Below are positions 13,485 to 22,596 of a stretch of 64,000 nucleotides of DNA, one piece after another. The notes under the pieces are model-generated. The model did not search any database. It saw nothing but the letters and a program-made list of their open reading frames with translations, and was not told where the DNA came from. How positions within the stretch are numbered: the first letter of the stretch is position 1; every line of letters starts with the position of its first letter. The DNA is from Chloranthus sessilifolius (lineage: Eukaryota > Streptophyta > Magnoliopsida > Chloranthales > Chloranthaceae), in NCBI GenBank assembly GCA_021018995.1, contig CM037586.1, forward strand, positions 147,974,060-148,038,059, written 5' to 3'. The position numbers and the translations under genes are program-made.

Positions 13485-13544
13485 ACACCATGCTCACAAA
13501 CAAAGATTGATGAATCCACAACAAACTCAAAATATTCAGCTTCA

Positions 13545-13585
13545 ATCGATTAAAGCAAAGATTTTCAATCGATTGACACAAGCGC
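13545..13585. repeat. Single paired-palindrome unit upstream of gag of element B
   Basis: TCAATCGATTAA and TCAATCGATTGA are separated by 11 bases in the leader just upstream of gag. The word and spacing match the arrays in element A at 15949-19272. Confidence 0.7.
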
Positions 13586-13599
13586 ACAATTTTTTGTTT

Positions 13600-13879
13600 T
13601 TTTTTTTTAAATTAAAATTCGAATTTAAATTTAAATTTATTTATTTATTTATTTATATATATTTTTTAAATCCGAATTTCAAAAATTAAAATTAAAATTT
13701 CAATTTTTTTTTTTTTTTTAAAATCCGAATTTCAAAAATTAGAATTCAAAATTCAAATTTTTTTTTTTTTTTTTTTTTTTTAAATCCGAATTTCAAAAAT
13801 TAAAATTCAAAATTCAAATTTTTTTAAATTTTTTTTTTTTTTTTTTTTAATCCGAATTTCAAAAATTAAAATTCAAAAT

Positions 13880-13917
<38 letters not shown>

Positions 13918-13960
13918 CTGAATTTCAAAAATTAAAATTAAAAGAAATTAAATTTTAAAC
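13600..13960. repeat. AT-rich tandem repeat in the leader of element B
   Basis: Five units of roughly 60-67 bp, each a T run followed by AATCCGAATTTCAAAAATTA and an AT-rich tail, start near 13668, 13718, 13780, 13845 and 13912. From here to the LTR at 14331 there is only AT-rich leader without an ORF. I see no match to the usual initiator-Met primer site next to the 5' LTR. Confidence 0.8.
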
Positions 13961-14330
13961 CTAATGGCAATCCTACAAAATCTTATCTAAAAGAGAAAAA
14001 TAAGGAAAAAAAATAAAAGATTCCTAAATTTCCTAAGGAAGGTATCCTAAATTTATTAACTTCTTAAAAAATTAATAACTAATTTTAGAAAATCCTAGAA
14101 TATCTAAAAGAGGAAAATAAGGAAAAAGAATCCTATTAAAATAAGAAGTCCTAAAAACCTAAACTTCCTAAAAGAGTCCTACACAAACTTACCTAAAAGA
14201 GAAAAATAAGGGAAAGAAGATTTTGTAAAGCAGAAATCCAAATATTGATTTTTTTTTTTTTTTTAATCAAAACACAAAAAATCCTAACGAATTAATCAAA
14301 ATTTTGTGATCTCAAGACAGGCTAAAAACT

Positions 14331-15830
14331 TGGTGTATTTTAAATATAACCCTTGCAAGTGCACAAGATCTATTGCAGTATGGCAAGAACAAAGGTGTCG
14401 AACCCACAGGGAAATCTTGAATTTTAATTAATTCTTTCAGAGATTTAAAAACGTCCCCAGGGAAGTACCAAAGGGCAGATTCAATTTAACCAAAAATTTA
14501 TCACTTTTTCTAAATGCAAGAAAAATAAATTAATCTAAACAACTAATTACTGATGAATCTAAGAATAATATTTAAATAAGATCAAGAAATATGCTACCCC
14601 AGATTTGTACCCCCTTTTATTAAATAATCATTCACACCATCACCATCATTCATTCATAAAAATGATTTGAAATAAAGTATGATCATCACTCCGGCATACC
14701 CTATCTAAAAACAATGACTCAAATTTATCATCAGGTATGAGTCATGTAAGAAGCATAGCGTATCTCGTGATGTGTAGATCAAAACAATAAAAACATTAGA
14801 CTATGGTATTAATCATAAATATGAGTACTTATCTGGGGATCGCATCTTTCCCGATCTATTGATTTAGCCGCTCATCTTTGGTGTATGATCTCCTTGTTCA
14901 TTCAAAGTCATTCCTCTTTTTATTTCTTCCAAAAATCTTTGGTTACAATGCCTTTTTCTAAATATAATCTATGAATGTAAAAGAAAGACAGTGCAAATCC
15001 TAAGTACAATCTACCCAAATCAAGAAGAACTTTTAAAAAGATGCCCAGAGGAGTCTAAAACCAAAAATAATAATGAATAAATAATCCTCTCTAAAAAACT
15101 CTCTCTAAAAAAATTTCTAATTATTTCCTAAAAAAAACCCTCCTCTCGACGTGTTTGGTTTGGCTTTAAATAGCCCCTCATCGCAGAGGTCTCCCGCCGC
15201 CTCAATTTAGGGTCGATTAATCGACCCTATAGGGTCGATGCATCGACCTCCCAAGAATCACTGAAAATCTGCTTTTAAAGTGTCAGTTCCATGTATGACA
15301 CTTTTTGTGGCTCGATTAATCGACCAAAAAGGGTCGATGCATCGAGCCTGCAAAAGTTCCTAAAAATCAGCTTTAAAGTGTCAGTTCTGTCTCTGACACT
15401 TTTTTTTCCTCGATTAATCGACCAAAAGGGTCGATGCATCGAGCTCCCAGAAATCCGTGAATTCCAGCCGACTTTTTACATCAGACACTGCTTTAGTATT
15501 TTAGCCATAACTTTCTGTCCCGAACTCGGATTGAGACGATTCTTGATCCGTTAGAAAGATGATAGAAAGATCTACAACTTATGTGTTTTAACAATTTCAT
15601 AATTCAGCCGTCTTGAATGTCCAAATTGAGCTACAAGTCGTACCAAGTTCTCGACGACCCAAAGTTGCAGTGTTTTGACATTATTTTCAGAATTCTTGGG
15701 CTGTTTTTTGTACTTGGCTTGTATTTACCTGAAACACTTCCAATCTAATAATTCTTATCAGATACCCTTCATCGGATAGCTAAATATAGGTATCTAGGGG
15801 TGAAATATCATCATATTTTACTACTCATCA
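14331..15830 (-). repeat. 5' LTR of element B
   Basis: 1500 bp, a copy of 3461-4980 with the same TG and CA ends. The three hairpin units recur at about 15210-15248, 15309-15348 and 15409-15443, and their palindromes are intact. One T in the first unit of the other LTR is a C here, which restores the pairing. Confidence 0.94.
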
Positions 15831-15835
15831 GTGAC
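15831..15835. repeat. Right target-site duplication of element B (GTGAC)
   Basis: Second copy of the 5-bp duplication described at 3456-3460. The sequence after it continues the pol frame of element A (codons for P, D, I and then stop TGA at 15845-15847). Confidence 0.93.
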
Positions 15836-15948
15836 CCAGATATTTGATCAATGAAAAGGTCGAGCTGTCGACACTTAAATTCAGCGCTTCCTGGGAGGCA
15901 ACCCAGTTTGTTTATTTATTTTTATTTTTGTTAAGATTGAGTCTCTGC

Positions 15949-16385
15949 TCAATCGATTAACTGTCAAACAGTCAATTGATTAAGAATTCAATCATCATCA
16001 TCATCCCTCTTCCTCTTTGTCAATCGATTGAGAGACCAATCTCAATCGATTGACAGCCTCTTGGATTTTGGGCAGTTTTTGGGACTTGAAGCACCATTCG
16101 ACACATCTTGTCGTGCCAGCTAACTTTCAGGGAACGTTTGTGTCAATCAATTGACTTGATTGAGCATTTACTCCAACAGTTTTCAAGGCACCTAACCGGT
16201 GCAACTTTTTGCAAAAAAAAGGTGTCCTTAATCGATTGACATCACAGTGTCAATCGATTGACATTAAAAGAGGAGGAATGAATTGCCCCATGTTGCAGCC
16301 CCATGCCTGTTGACCTTCCAACTTCACGCAACGTGTGTTACCCAACAGTTCTCAATCGATTGAGGATCCATCCTCAATCGATTGA
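15949..16385. repeat. Array of paired TCAATCGATTGA palindromes upstream of accessory ORF 1
   Basis: Units lie at 15949-15983, 16019-16054, 16228-16262 and 16351-16385, with a weaker one at about 16142-16164. Each strong unit is two copies of a 12-bp palindrome close to TCAATCGATTGA with 10 (once 11) bases between, a repeat distance of 22-23 bp. The bases flanking the word vary among units, yet the left inner end pairs with the right inner end (GAGA/TCTC, GAGGAT/ATCCTC, GACA/TGTC), so each unit is a long hairpin. The last unit ends about 10 bases before a TATA-like box. Confidence 0.85.
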
Positions 16386-16393
16386 CATCTAAG

Positions 16394-16402
16394 CTATATA
16401 AT
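16394..16402 (+). promoter_or_regulatory. TATA-like box before accessory ORF 1
   Basis: CTATATAAT lies about 10 bases after the last hairpin and 86-94 bases before the preferred start codon at 16488. It overlaps the upstream ATG at 16401, so a transcript begun about 30 bases downstream would lack that ATG. It suggests an internal promoter for the accessory ORF; this is inference from position and sequence only. Confidence 0.5.
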
Positions 16403-16487
16403 GGGGACACAAACTGTGGCCCCCCTCATTTTAAAATCTCCTCCAATCCAATCTGAGGCTCCTTACATTCTCCTCGTATGCGATCGA

Positions 16488-17654
16488 ATGGCAGCGCCTG
16501 GCCCACCAATGATCAGTCCACATCGTCCTGCCAACGATCCGATGCGCTTCCCTAACGATGACTATGTCGATCGCCAATTCCAAACGAAAAACTTCTTTGA
16601 CCTAGCCAAATACCGTCGTATCGCGGAATGCGCCCGCTCAATTGAATTCATCGAGGCCTTGCGATTAGAAATGCTGCTCGCTCCACCACGTATTGACGTC
16701 TCTCCCCGTATCCTTCACCTGTTCTACCAAAAGATGGAGTGGGTGTCCGCTCCACTTTCACCAACCGGGATGCCTTACATCATGATCGAGATCGACAATT
16801 GGAGTTATAACTTACACGCCGCCGATCTCGACCGAGCATTCAACTTTTACGTGGCCCGCCCTTTGAACCATCACATCGATCCCGCCATTGATATTAGTCA
16901 GGACGATATGATCAGTCGCATGTGTGGAGGGCACTGCGGTTCTGGGTTGTCCACTAAACGAGCGGTCTTACCAATGGACATGTTATTTTGGGACATCGTG
17001 ATGTCCAACAACCTGTTACCGCATGGCACAAAAAGTGAGAGGACGAAGAATAGGGTGCTGGCCCTATATGCCGCACACACGAATACGTGGATCGATGCGC
17101 CCCGTCTTATGCTAGAAGAAATGTACCGGTGTCACACTGATATCGCCACCACCACCGTACCCGCGAAGCGAGCAGCGATTCTCCTCCATTTCCCGCATTA
17201 CGCGATGCACCTTTTGGAACACCTTGGCTGCCCGATTTACGATGATGAAGAACTGGGCGATATGCAGTTTTATCAATATGGCACCAATGTATGGGACAAG
17301 AGCATCAAGGCTATTCTTCGTGCCCAGCCACCTCCGATCGTCGTCGATGATGTACCTCAACCCCCATGTCCAAACCCCGCACAACGCCAACGTGGTGGTG
17401 TAAGACGACCTCGTCCTGAAGAGGTCCCAGATTTTAACGCTGAGGCAGCAGTAGCTCGCCTCGAGGCGTCGATGGACGGGTTGAGTGCAAGGCTTGGAGG
17501 TGTTGATCGAAGGTCAAGGTTTCAGACCTCTCTTCTCATGCAGATGGCCCGAGAATCGTTCCCTGGGCGTGCCGACGAATTCATCGTAGGAGCGCGAGTG
17601 ACGACGAATGAGGAGAGGGATCCGGAATATGATGATGATGATGATGATGTTTAA
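16488..17654 (+). CDS. Accessory (env-position) ORF 1 of element A, putative plant transposon protein
   Basis: An intact frame of 388 codons from the Met before AAPGPPM; an upstream ATG at 16401 would add 29 residues but overlaps the TATA-like box. It lies in the same strand and position as the extra ORF behind pol in Athila elements. The middle (LHLFYQKMEWVSAPLSP, then LLPHGTKSERTKNRVLALY) resembles the family called putative plant transposon protein in domain databases (Transposase_32-like, from memory of the family). The C-terminal part has a short heptad-like segment (ARLEASMDGLSARL) and ends in an Asp run. No signal peptide or clear membrane segment is seen, so a classical envelope is unlikely. 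The function is unknown. The frame is intact although pol is dead. Confidence 0.75.
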   Translation: MAAPGPPMISPHRPANDPMRFPNDDYVDRQFQTKNFFDLAKYRRIAECARSIEFIEALRLEMLLAPPRIDVSPRILHLFYQKMEWVSAPLSPTGMPYIMIEIDNWSYNLHAADLDRAFNFYVARPLNHHIDPAIDISQDDMISRMCGGHCGSGLSTKRAVLPMDMLFWDIVMSNNLLPHGTKSERTKNRVLALYAAHTNTWIDAPRLMLEEMYRCHTDIATTTVPAKRAAILLHFPHYAMHLLEHLGCPIYDDEELGDMQFYQYGTNVWDKSIKAILRAQPPPIVVDDVPQPPCPNPAQRQRGGVRRPRPEEVPDFNAEAAVARLEASMDGLSARLGGVDRRSRFQTSLLMQMARESFPGRADEFIVGARVTTNEERDPEYDDDDDDV

Positions 17655-17881
17655 TGTGTCTGTTTCGTATCTTTACTTTGAGTTTGTTTGCCGAGTGTTT
17701 AGTGTTTAACTTTGTTTCGTTTGTTGTTAGGTTTTATAATTTTTTTTTTTTTTTAATCATAGGTTGTGTTTAATGGTCCGGGGACCGATGATGTGTAATC
17801 ATTCAAGCAAAATCAATGGAATCAGTGTCTTTTTGGTGTTTATTTTTATAGTCACTCTCGGATTGATGCACAAGTGCATCA
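17655..17881 (+). other. Spacer after accessory ORF 1
   Basis: A T-rich stretch with a T run near 17740 and no ORF. It probably contains the 3' UTR of ORF 1; the nearby AATAAA-like words are too weak to call a poly(A) site. Confidence 0.4.
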
Positions 17882-18252
17882 GTCAATCGATTGAGGATTC
17901 ACTCTCAATCAATTGAGAACTTTACGTTTGAAATTCTGGAAATGCAACTCGTCTGCGTCAATCGATTGAGACACTGCTCTCAATTGATTGATTCCTGCAT
18001 CCACAGATAGTAAAGTTTCGAAAATGGGAAAGTTTTGACCGTGTACCAGACGGCATACTTGGTATTTTGAGTAAATCGATTGACAATCCAATGTCAATCG
18101 ATTGACTTCTTCATGGTCAAACTATCAAATCAGTCAGAAACAAAAAGTTTCTAACCAAACAGTGTTCTGGGAGTATATTTTGAGCCGTGCACCATCAGGC
18201 TTTGTTGACATCTTGTGTCAATCGATTGACACTAAACTGTCAATCGATTGAC
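17882..18252. repeat. Second array of paired palindromes, upstream of accessory ORF 2
   Basis: Units lie at 17882-17917, 17957-17991, 18071-18106 and 18217-18252, each with two TCAATCGATTGA-like words separated by 10 bases. Single-base variants (TCAATCAATTGA, TCAATTGATTGA, TAAATCGATTGA) occur in one arm only. The design is that of the array at 15949-16385, and the array again ends shortly before a TATA-like box. Confidence 0.85.
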
Positions 18253-18340
18253 TGATGATGCCTAATTATGGAAATTTACACCCACGATGTAGAAGGTTTT
18301 GTAGGGAGTTTTTAGAGTCCGTATGTTAGGAAGTTTTTCT

Positions 18341-18349
18341 CTATTTAAA
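18341..18349 (+). promoter_or_regulatory. TATA-like box before accessory ORF 2
   Basis: CTATTTAAA lies 71-79 bases upstream of the ATG at 18420 and is followed by a pyrimidine-rich leader (TCCTCTTCCTCACC). The arrangement of hairpin array, TATA-like box, leader and ORF repeats that of ORF 1. Confidence 0.45.
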
Positions 18350-18419
18350 CCACTCCTAGGATAATCCTCTTCCTCACCATTAGTCAAACTTTTGTTCCTC
18401 CTTCAACAAAGTTCTCGCC

Positions 18420-18761
18420 ATGTCTTCTATTCGGTATCACACCCGATCCGCTGTGAGAAAGTTGATGGAGCCTGCGCAAAAACGTCCACGTTACCACTCT
18501 CCGCACCCCTCGCTTGATTTGTCAAATCATGAAGTCATTAATCTTGACGATGATATAATTGTGGTAGTCAGATCAATTTTCACTCGTTCCATCGAGGCCG
18601 TCGCTGACTCAATTGAGGAATCAACTCCGCCACTGCCTCCTACTCCACCATCATCTCCACCACCTGCGCCCATCCCACCATGTGAGGGCGGTATCCCGGA
18701 AGAAATATGGAATTATGCATTTCCACAGCCGAAGGACGGAAGTTCTACCATGGCTGACTAG
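18420..18761 (+). CDS. Accessory ORF 2 of element A, small Pro-rich protein
   Basis: 113 codons. The start is Arg-rich (IRYHTRSAVRKLMEPAQKRPR), which could be a nuclear localisation signal. An acidic hydrophobic part (VINLDDDIIVVV) and a Pro-rich tract (PPLPPTPPSSPPPAPIPP) follow. I do not recognise the family. It has its own TATA-like box and hairpin array and lies on the same strand as pol and ORF 1. Element B has no counterpart. Its function is unknown, and it may be a spliced or truncated part of a larger accessory gene. Confidence 0.5.
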   Translation: MSSIRYHTRSAVRKLMEPAQKRPRYHSPHPSLDLSNHEVINLDDDIIVVVRSIFTRSIEAVADSIEESTPPLPPTPPSSPPPAPIPPCEGGIPEEIWNYAFPQPKDGSSTMAD

Positions 18762-20730
18762 AGGATTAGGAATTTCAGTTTTAGGGTCTAGTTTTAGGAG
18801 TCCTTTCTTTATGATTAATTTATTTTTATTTTATGTTTTAGTTTAGGTTATATTACGATTAATTTTAAGGTAGGATTTTCTTTTTCAATAATTAATAAAT
18901 ATTTAGTTAGTCAAATAATTGTGTTTTTATTTGTGATTACCATCCCTTGCACTTGATCTATTTCTTTTTAGTCCTCGATTACATTCAACAAGTTTGGGAG
19001 GGGTCTTACCTCCTTTTTTAACATCATCGCCAATGGGGACATTGGACAGTACAGGTTTGGGGGGGTAATTTCGGTGAATTTAATTTCGGTGAATTTATGT
19101 ATTTAACTTTAAAAAAAAAAAAAAAAAAAAGAGAGGTTGTTTTCGGATCCTAAAAGTATACCAGTCAATCGATTGAGGCTCTTGTCTAATCGATCGACTG
19201 ATAACCACCAACAGCCGATTGGAGAGTCTATCAGTCAATCGATTGAGTCAACTGTCTCAATTGATCGACTGATGACCTAAGAACTTATGAATTTCGAATT
19301 TTTATCCATATTTTTAAAAGTACGGATGACCTGAAAATTCTTTAGAATTGTTATCATGCCATGATTATTGTTATGAATGCTCATAAAGTTTGACGATTGA
19401 ACATTGATATATGCCTGAAAAAATTTTTGCACCATCACTGAGCTTTAATTTCAAATATGATGATTAAGTGTGTAACTTGAAATCTTGAGATCACAAGAAG
19501 GGCTAAAACCCAGTAAGTTTTGAAACTTTGTCCTCGTTCTTGATGAGTATTGAAATAAATTCGGAGCATCTTTGAGTTTCTCGCTGAAATCGTTAAAATC
19601 TCATTTATTTTATTTTGATTTGTTGATTTTACGTGCATTATACCATTACACTAGAAATCAGTGTGTAAAAACTCAAGGCAATTAGGCATCATTACCATCA
19701 TGAAAGGAAATGATCTAAGGCCATTATTGACTCGTTTGTGCCCAAAAGTATCCCACCGTATACTGATTTATCTTGTTGCACCCCCTTTGAGCCTCAACTG
19801 AAAAATTTGCCTTATTTATTCTTTGTAAGCTATATTAGCCATACCCCACACCAATTTGAAAAACCTTACCCTTTTAATTCTGAGAAATTAGGGATGAGAT
19901 CAAAGAAGGACATAAAAATTTATGGCAATAATATATGTAAGGAATAAAAGGCAGAGAAACGTAAAAGGGGAGAGAAGAAGGAAATTCAGTTTACTGCAAA
20001 GAGTAGAGAAGTATATGGAAAGATGTTAAAATGAAAAAGAAAAGGAAAGAGAAAAAGTGTATTGAAGAGAAAAGGTTCTAGAAAATTCGAAAGATATCAG
20101 AAAATCAAGTGTGTTCTTTTTCCAATTTCTAAGAGATACTTGAATCCTATTTTCCCTTCCTTTCTTAACCAGTTACCCGAGCCCCATTACAACCTTAGAA
20201 AAGACCTTTTTGATCCAATCATGAGTGGTAAATGCTTTGTGGAGAGTGATTATACAATGTCTATGGTGCTTGGCATATGCATGTGTAAAATATAAATATC
20301 TTTCTTAATGAGATTTCTCTTAAAATTCTTTGATACACTATCTTTCTTATAATTTGTGAGATTTTGCTAAATTGCATTGTAATTCCATCTCACATTTGAG
20401 TAAAAAGAAAAGAACCATTCATCAAGAGTGAATCTATTTTGAGTAAATACCCATGGTAAGGATTGAGTCTAGACTTGTGATTCAAAAGTTCATAGTTTAA
20501 AACTTCTTCTCAGATAATAGGATTTGAGTAGTGATAATTGCATAACATTCTAAGGCATAAATCATGAAGCATTGAAAGACAATGGATTGACTGGAATGAG
20601 CACTAATAAAATGAACATGGCCAGATACAATTAATTTTTTTTTTTCCAGGGTCATCTAATTACTTGAAGGGCATGACTAAAAATTCTAAAATTTATAAGC
20701 TTTGAAGTTTGTAGGTACCTTCAACTGTGG
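18762..20730 (+). other. Element A 3' non-coding region, with two more hairpin units
   Basis: No convincing ORF. From about 18830 onward the text follows element B 6940-5130 in reverse complement, for example the block around GAGCCCCATTACAACC near 20178 and GGATTGAGTCTAGAC near 20460. A G-rich PPT-like run (CAGGTTTGGGGGGG) lies at about 19052. Two paired-palindrome units lie at 19162-19200 and 19230-19272; the second has outer ends ATCAGTC and GACTGAT that pair over seven bases. Confidence 0.8.
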
Positions 20731-21059
20731 TGTGAATGATGCTTTAATAAAACTGTGAGTTTTAATGATAGAAAAGGGGTACAAATTTGGGGTAGCATAT
20801 TCCTTGATCATCTTTAAAAATTGTTCTTAGATTCATCAGTAATTAGTTGTTTAGATTAATTTATTTCTATTGCATTTAGGAAAAGTGTGTTGAATTTTTG
20901 GTAAAATTAAATCTGCCCCTTGATACTTCCTTGAGGACGTTTTTAAATATCTAAAAGAATTAATTAAAATTCATGTTTCCCTGTGGGTTCGATACCCTTG
21001 TTCTTACCATATTGCAATAGATCTTGTGCACTTGCAAGGGTTATACTTAAAATCGATCA
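20731..21059 (+). repeat. Truncated 3' LTR of element A
   Basis: About 330 bp match the last part of the LTR of element B, including GATCTTGTGCACTTGCAAGG near 21020 and a final CA at 21058-21059. Upstream, the sequence jumps at about 20730 from internal non-coding DNA (GAAGTTTGTAGGTACC) straight into the middle of the LTR. The PPT and about 1.2 kb of LTR are therefore deleted. Confidence 0.8.
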
Positions 21060-22596
21060 ACGCTCCCAACCACCAGTGATATCTGTCATTGTAATTTCTT
21101 TGGCTAACCAAGCTTTTCGATATGATACTACCACACCATATTATTTTTGAAAGTAGGATATAATCTTGTCTGGATTATAATCCGGATGCAACTTTAGAAG
21201 ACCCTTGATTCGGCTTGCAATCCAACAACTACTTGCCTATCGGTGGTCCATTCCACATTCTGCTGGCCCACATGTATGCGGTGTATGAATAACAATTTTA
21301 AATGTGAAATCATGAAGTAACTTTGATCCCCGGATGCGCCACGGGCATGACGAAATGGCGCACTTTGCTACCACCTTCGTTGCACGGGTTGCTACAGGTA
21401 AATATTGAAAATTTGACAATATTGCATATTCTTTTAAAGCATTTTCGAACTCTCCTTTCGATGCAAAAAGTTTTCCCACTTTCATAGATGTCATCTCCCG
21501 TCTAAACATACCGGCCCCGTCCCCTAAACTTCCCTCCTCGAAATAATGCTTATCTCCATGAAACTCAGGAGGGAGCACATCATCTTCGAAATCAGATGTC
21601 GGAACATAGTGATGTCGATCACGTGGGGGCATGTCTTTCTCATCCTTATTCCTCTTCTCGCTACCACAACCGCCACCACTATTTCTAAGGCTATCACTAG
21701 AACTGTCCCCAAACATGTTGTTTGTGTCATGAAAAGACTCATTTGGCGTTTCACTATTAGTAGGACTTTTATTCGAAATTGAATCACAACCTTGGAATGG
21801 ATCGATGCTTTTCGTTGGCTCACGAGATGAAAATCTGCAGCGTCGTTGCCTCCTATGAATAAAAACGTAATGATTTAGTCCAACAAAAAAACCTGGAGAG
21901 ATCAAAATTCTATTAACGATATTAATATGACGAAACGAAATGCAATTTCACCTATCGTTGCTAGATGATAGTGAAATATTATCCACTGACTCGGGACTAT
22001 CTTGCTTTGGTTCTTTCGAAAATCTATGTCGAAAAACAGGCCTAGTTTCAACATTGACCGGTTCTTTCCTGTTTCAAACCAAGACAATCTTTTAATTGTG
22101 TGCAAAATATTAGTATTAAACATTACACTTATAAAAAGAAAATAGTTAAACAATCTTTTTCGGCACAAACAGTTTACAGTGTAGGAGACGCACGAGAGGA
22201 TGCATCCTTCTTGCTCATTCTTTCTTTCTCTCCCCCATTGTTTTGTTCATTCGTCGATTTATTAATGATATACATATATATCATTCGGCAACCTCGGTTT
22301 GCAACAAACATTTCGTACACGTCTCCATTGTTATCAACATCTATAGGAAGAAATTGCTCGGTCATGATGCATGAATATTTGAGATGAAATTTCTTCTCTT
22401 CGCCCGCCTCATTGATTACCTCACACATCTTTTTCACCAGTTCATTATATGTCATGTCGCACTTAACATTCTTCATTTTCTTTCTCCCACCAACATAAAC
22501 AGATGTCAAACCGGATTCATTCAAAACTCCATCATAGAAACAAACCAACGAAATCATGTCATTCATACTAGAGTCCATCCTGTTTAGTTTAGTCAC
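21060..22596 (-). pseudogene. MULE (Mutator-like) transposase, N-terminal half, cut by element A
   Basis: Three exon-like pieces on the minus strand: about 22596-22180, 22068-21952 and 21852-21060, with GT...AG introns between. The first resembles the N-terminal domain of plant MULE transposases. The third contains the Mutator DNA-binding type domain (VGKLFASKGEFENALKEY, then CAISSCPWRIRGS and HTPHTC). After HTPHTC the frame continues through two stop codons (at 21237 and about 21135) with AWLAKEIT and similar MULE residues, until 21060, where element A begins. The catalytic part would lie to the left of element A, outside the window. The GT...AG boundaries are my reading and not proven. Confidence 0.85.

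Larger units (their letters stand above)
3461..15830 (-). mobile_element. Element B: full-length Athila-like Ty3 LTR retrotransposon inserted in element A
   Basis: Two direct LTRs bound the element; on the minus strand each begins TGATGAGTAG and ends AATACACCA. The 5-bp target duplication GTGAC lies at 3456-3460 and 15831-15835. Read on the minus strand the order is 5' LTR, AT-rich leader, gag, pol, about 2 kb of non-coding DNA, a purine-rich tract (PPT) and the 3' LTR. The interrupted pol codons of element A join exactly across the site. By eye the LTRs differ at roughly 40-45 substitutions plus a few indels, about 3 percent; this is a hand count, not an alignment. Frameshifts and stops make it non-autonomous now. 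Confidence 0.95.
1..21059 (+). mobile_element. Element A: Athila-like Ty3 LTR retrotransposon, 5' end outside window, split by element B
   Basis: The element occupies 1-3460 and 15836-21059; the DNA between is element B plus one copy of its target duplication. The order on the + strand is protease remainder, reverse transcriptase, RNase H, integrase, two accessory ORFs, long 3' non-coding DNA and a 3' LTR remnant. The protein sequence and the non-coding 3' region are closely related to those of element B, so both belong to one Athila-type family. The 5' LTR and gag lie before the window. The right end at about 21059 abuts a MULE transposase frame, which fixes the boundary. The target duplication cannot be checked because the left end is not in the window. 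Confidence 0.9.

Noticed and set aside
14290-14330. Primer binding site next to the 5' LTR of element B
   Set aside because: I found no match to initiator Met or another tRNA end that I can defend; a tRNA database comparison would decide.
16401-16487. Start codon at 16401 for accessory ORF 1
   Set aside because: The ATG overlaps the TATA-like box and the 29 extra residues look non-conserved; the Met at 16488 is preferred.
19050-19067. G-rich run taken as the PPT and start of the 3' LTR of element A
   Set aside because: Element B has the same run inside its non-coding region at about 6721-6757, so it is internal; the LTR part starts only at about 20731.
15949-19272. CRISPR-like array from regularly recurring palindromes
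   Set aside because: The DNA is a plant retrotransposon; units are not evenly spaced, spacers are not uniform in length, and no cas-like gene is present.
21237-22596. An intact host gene
   Set aside because: The residues match MULE transposases, and stop codons and the junction with element A show it is a broken transposon gene.
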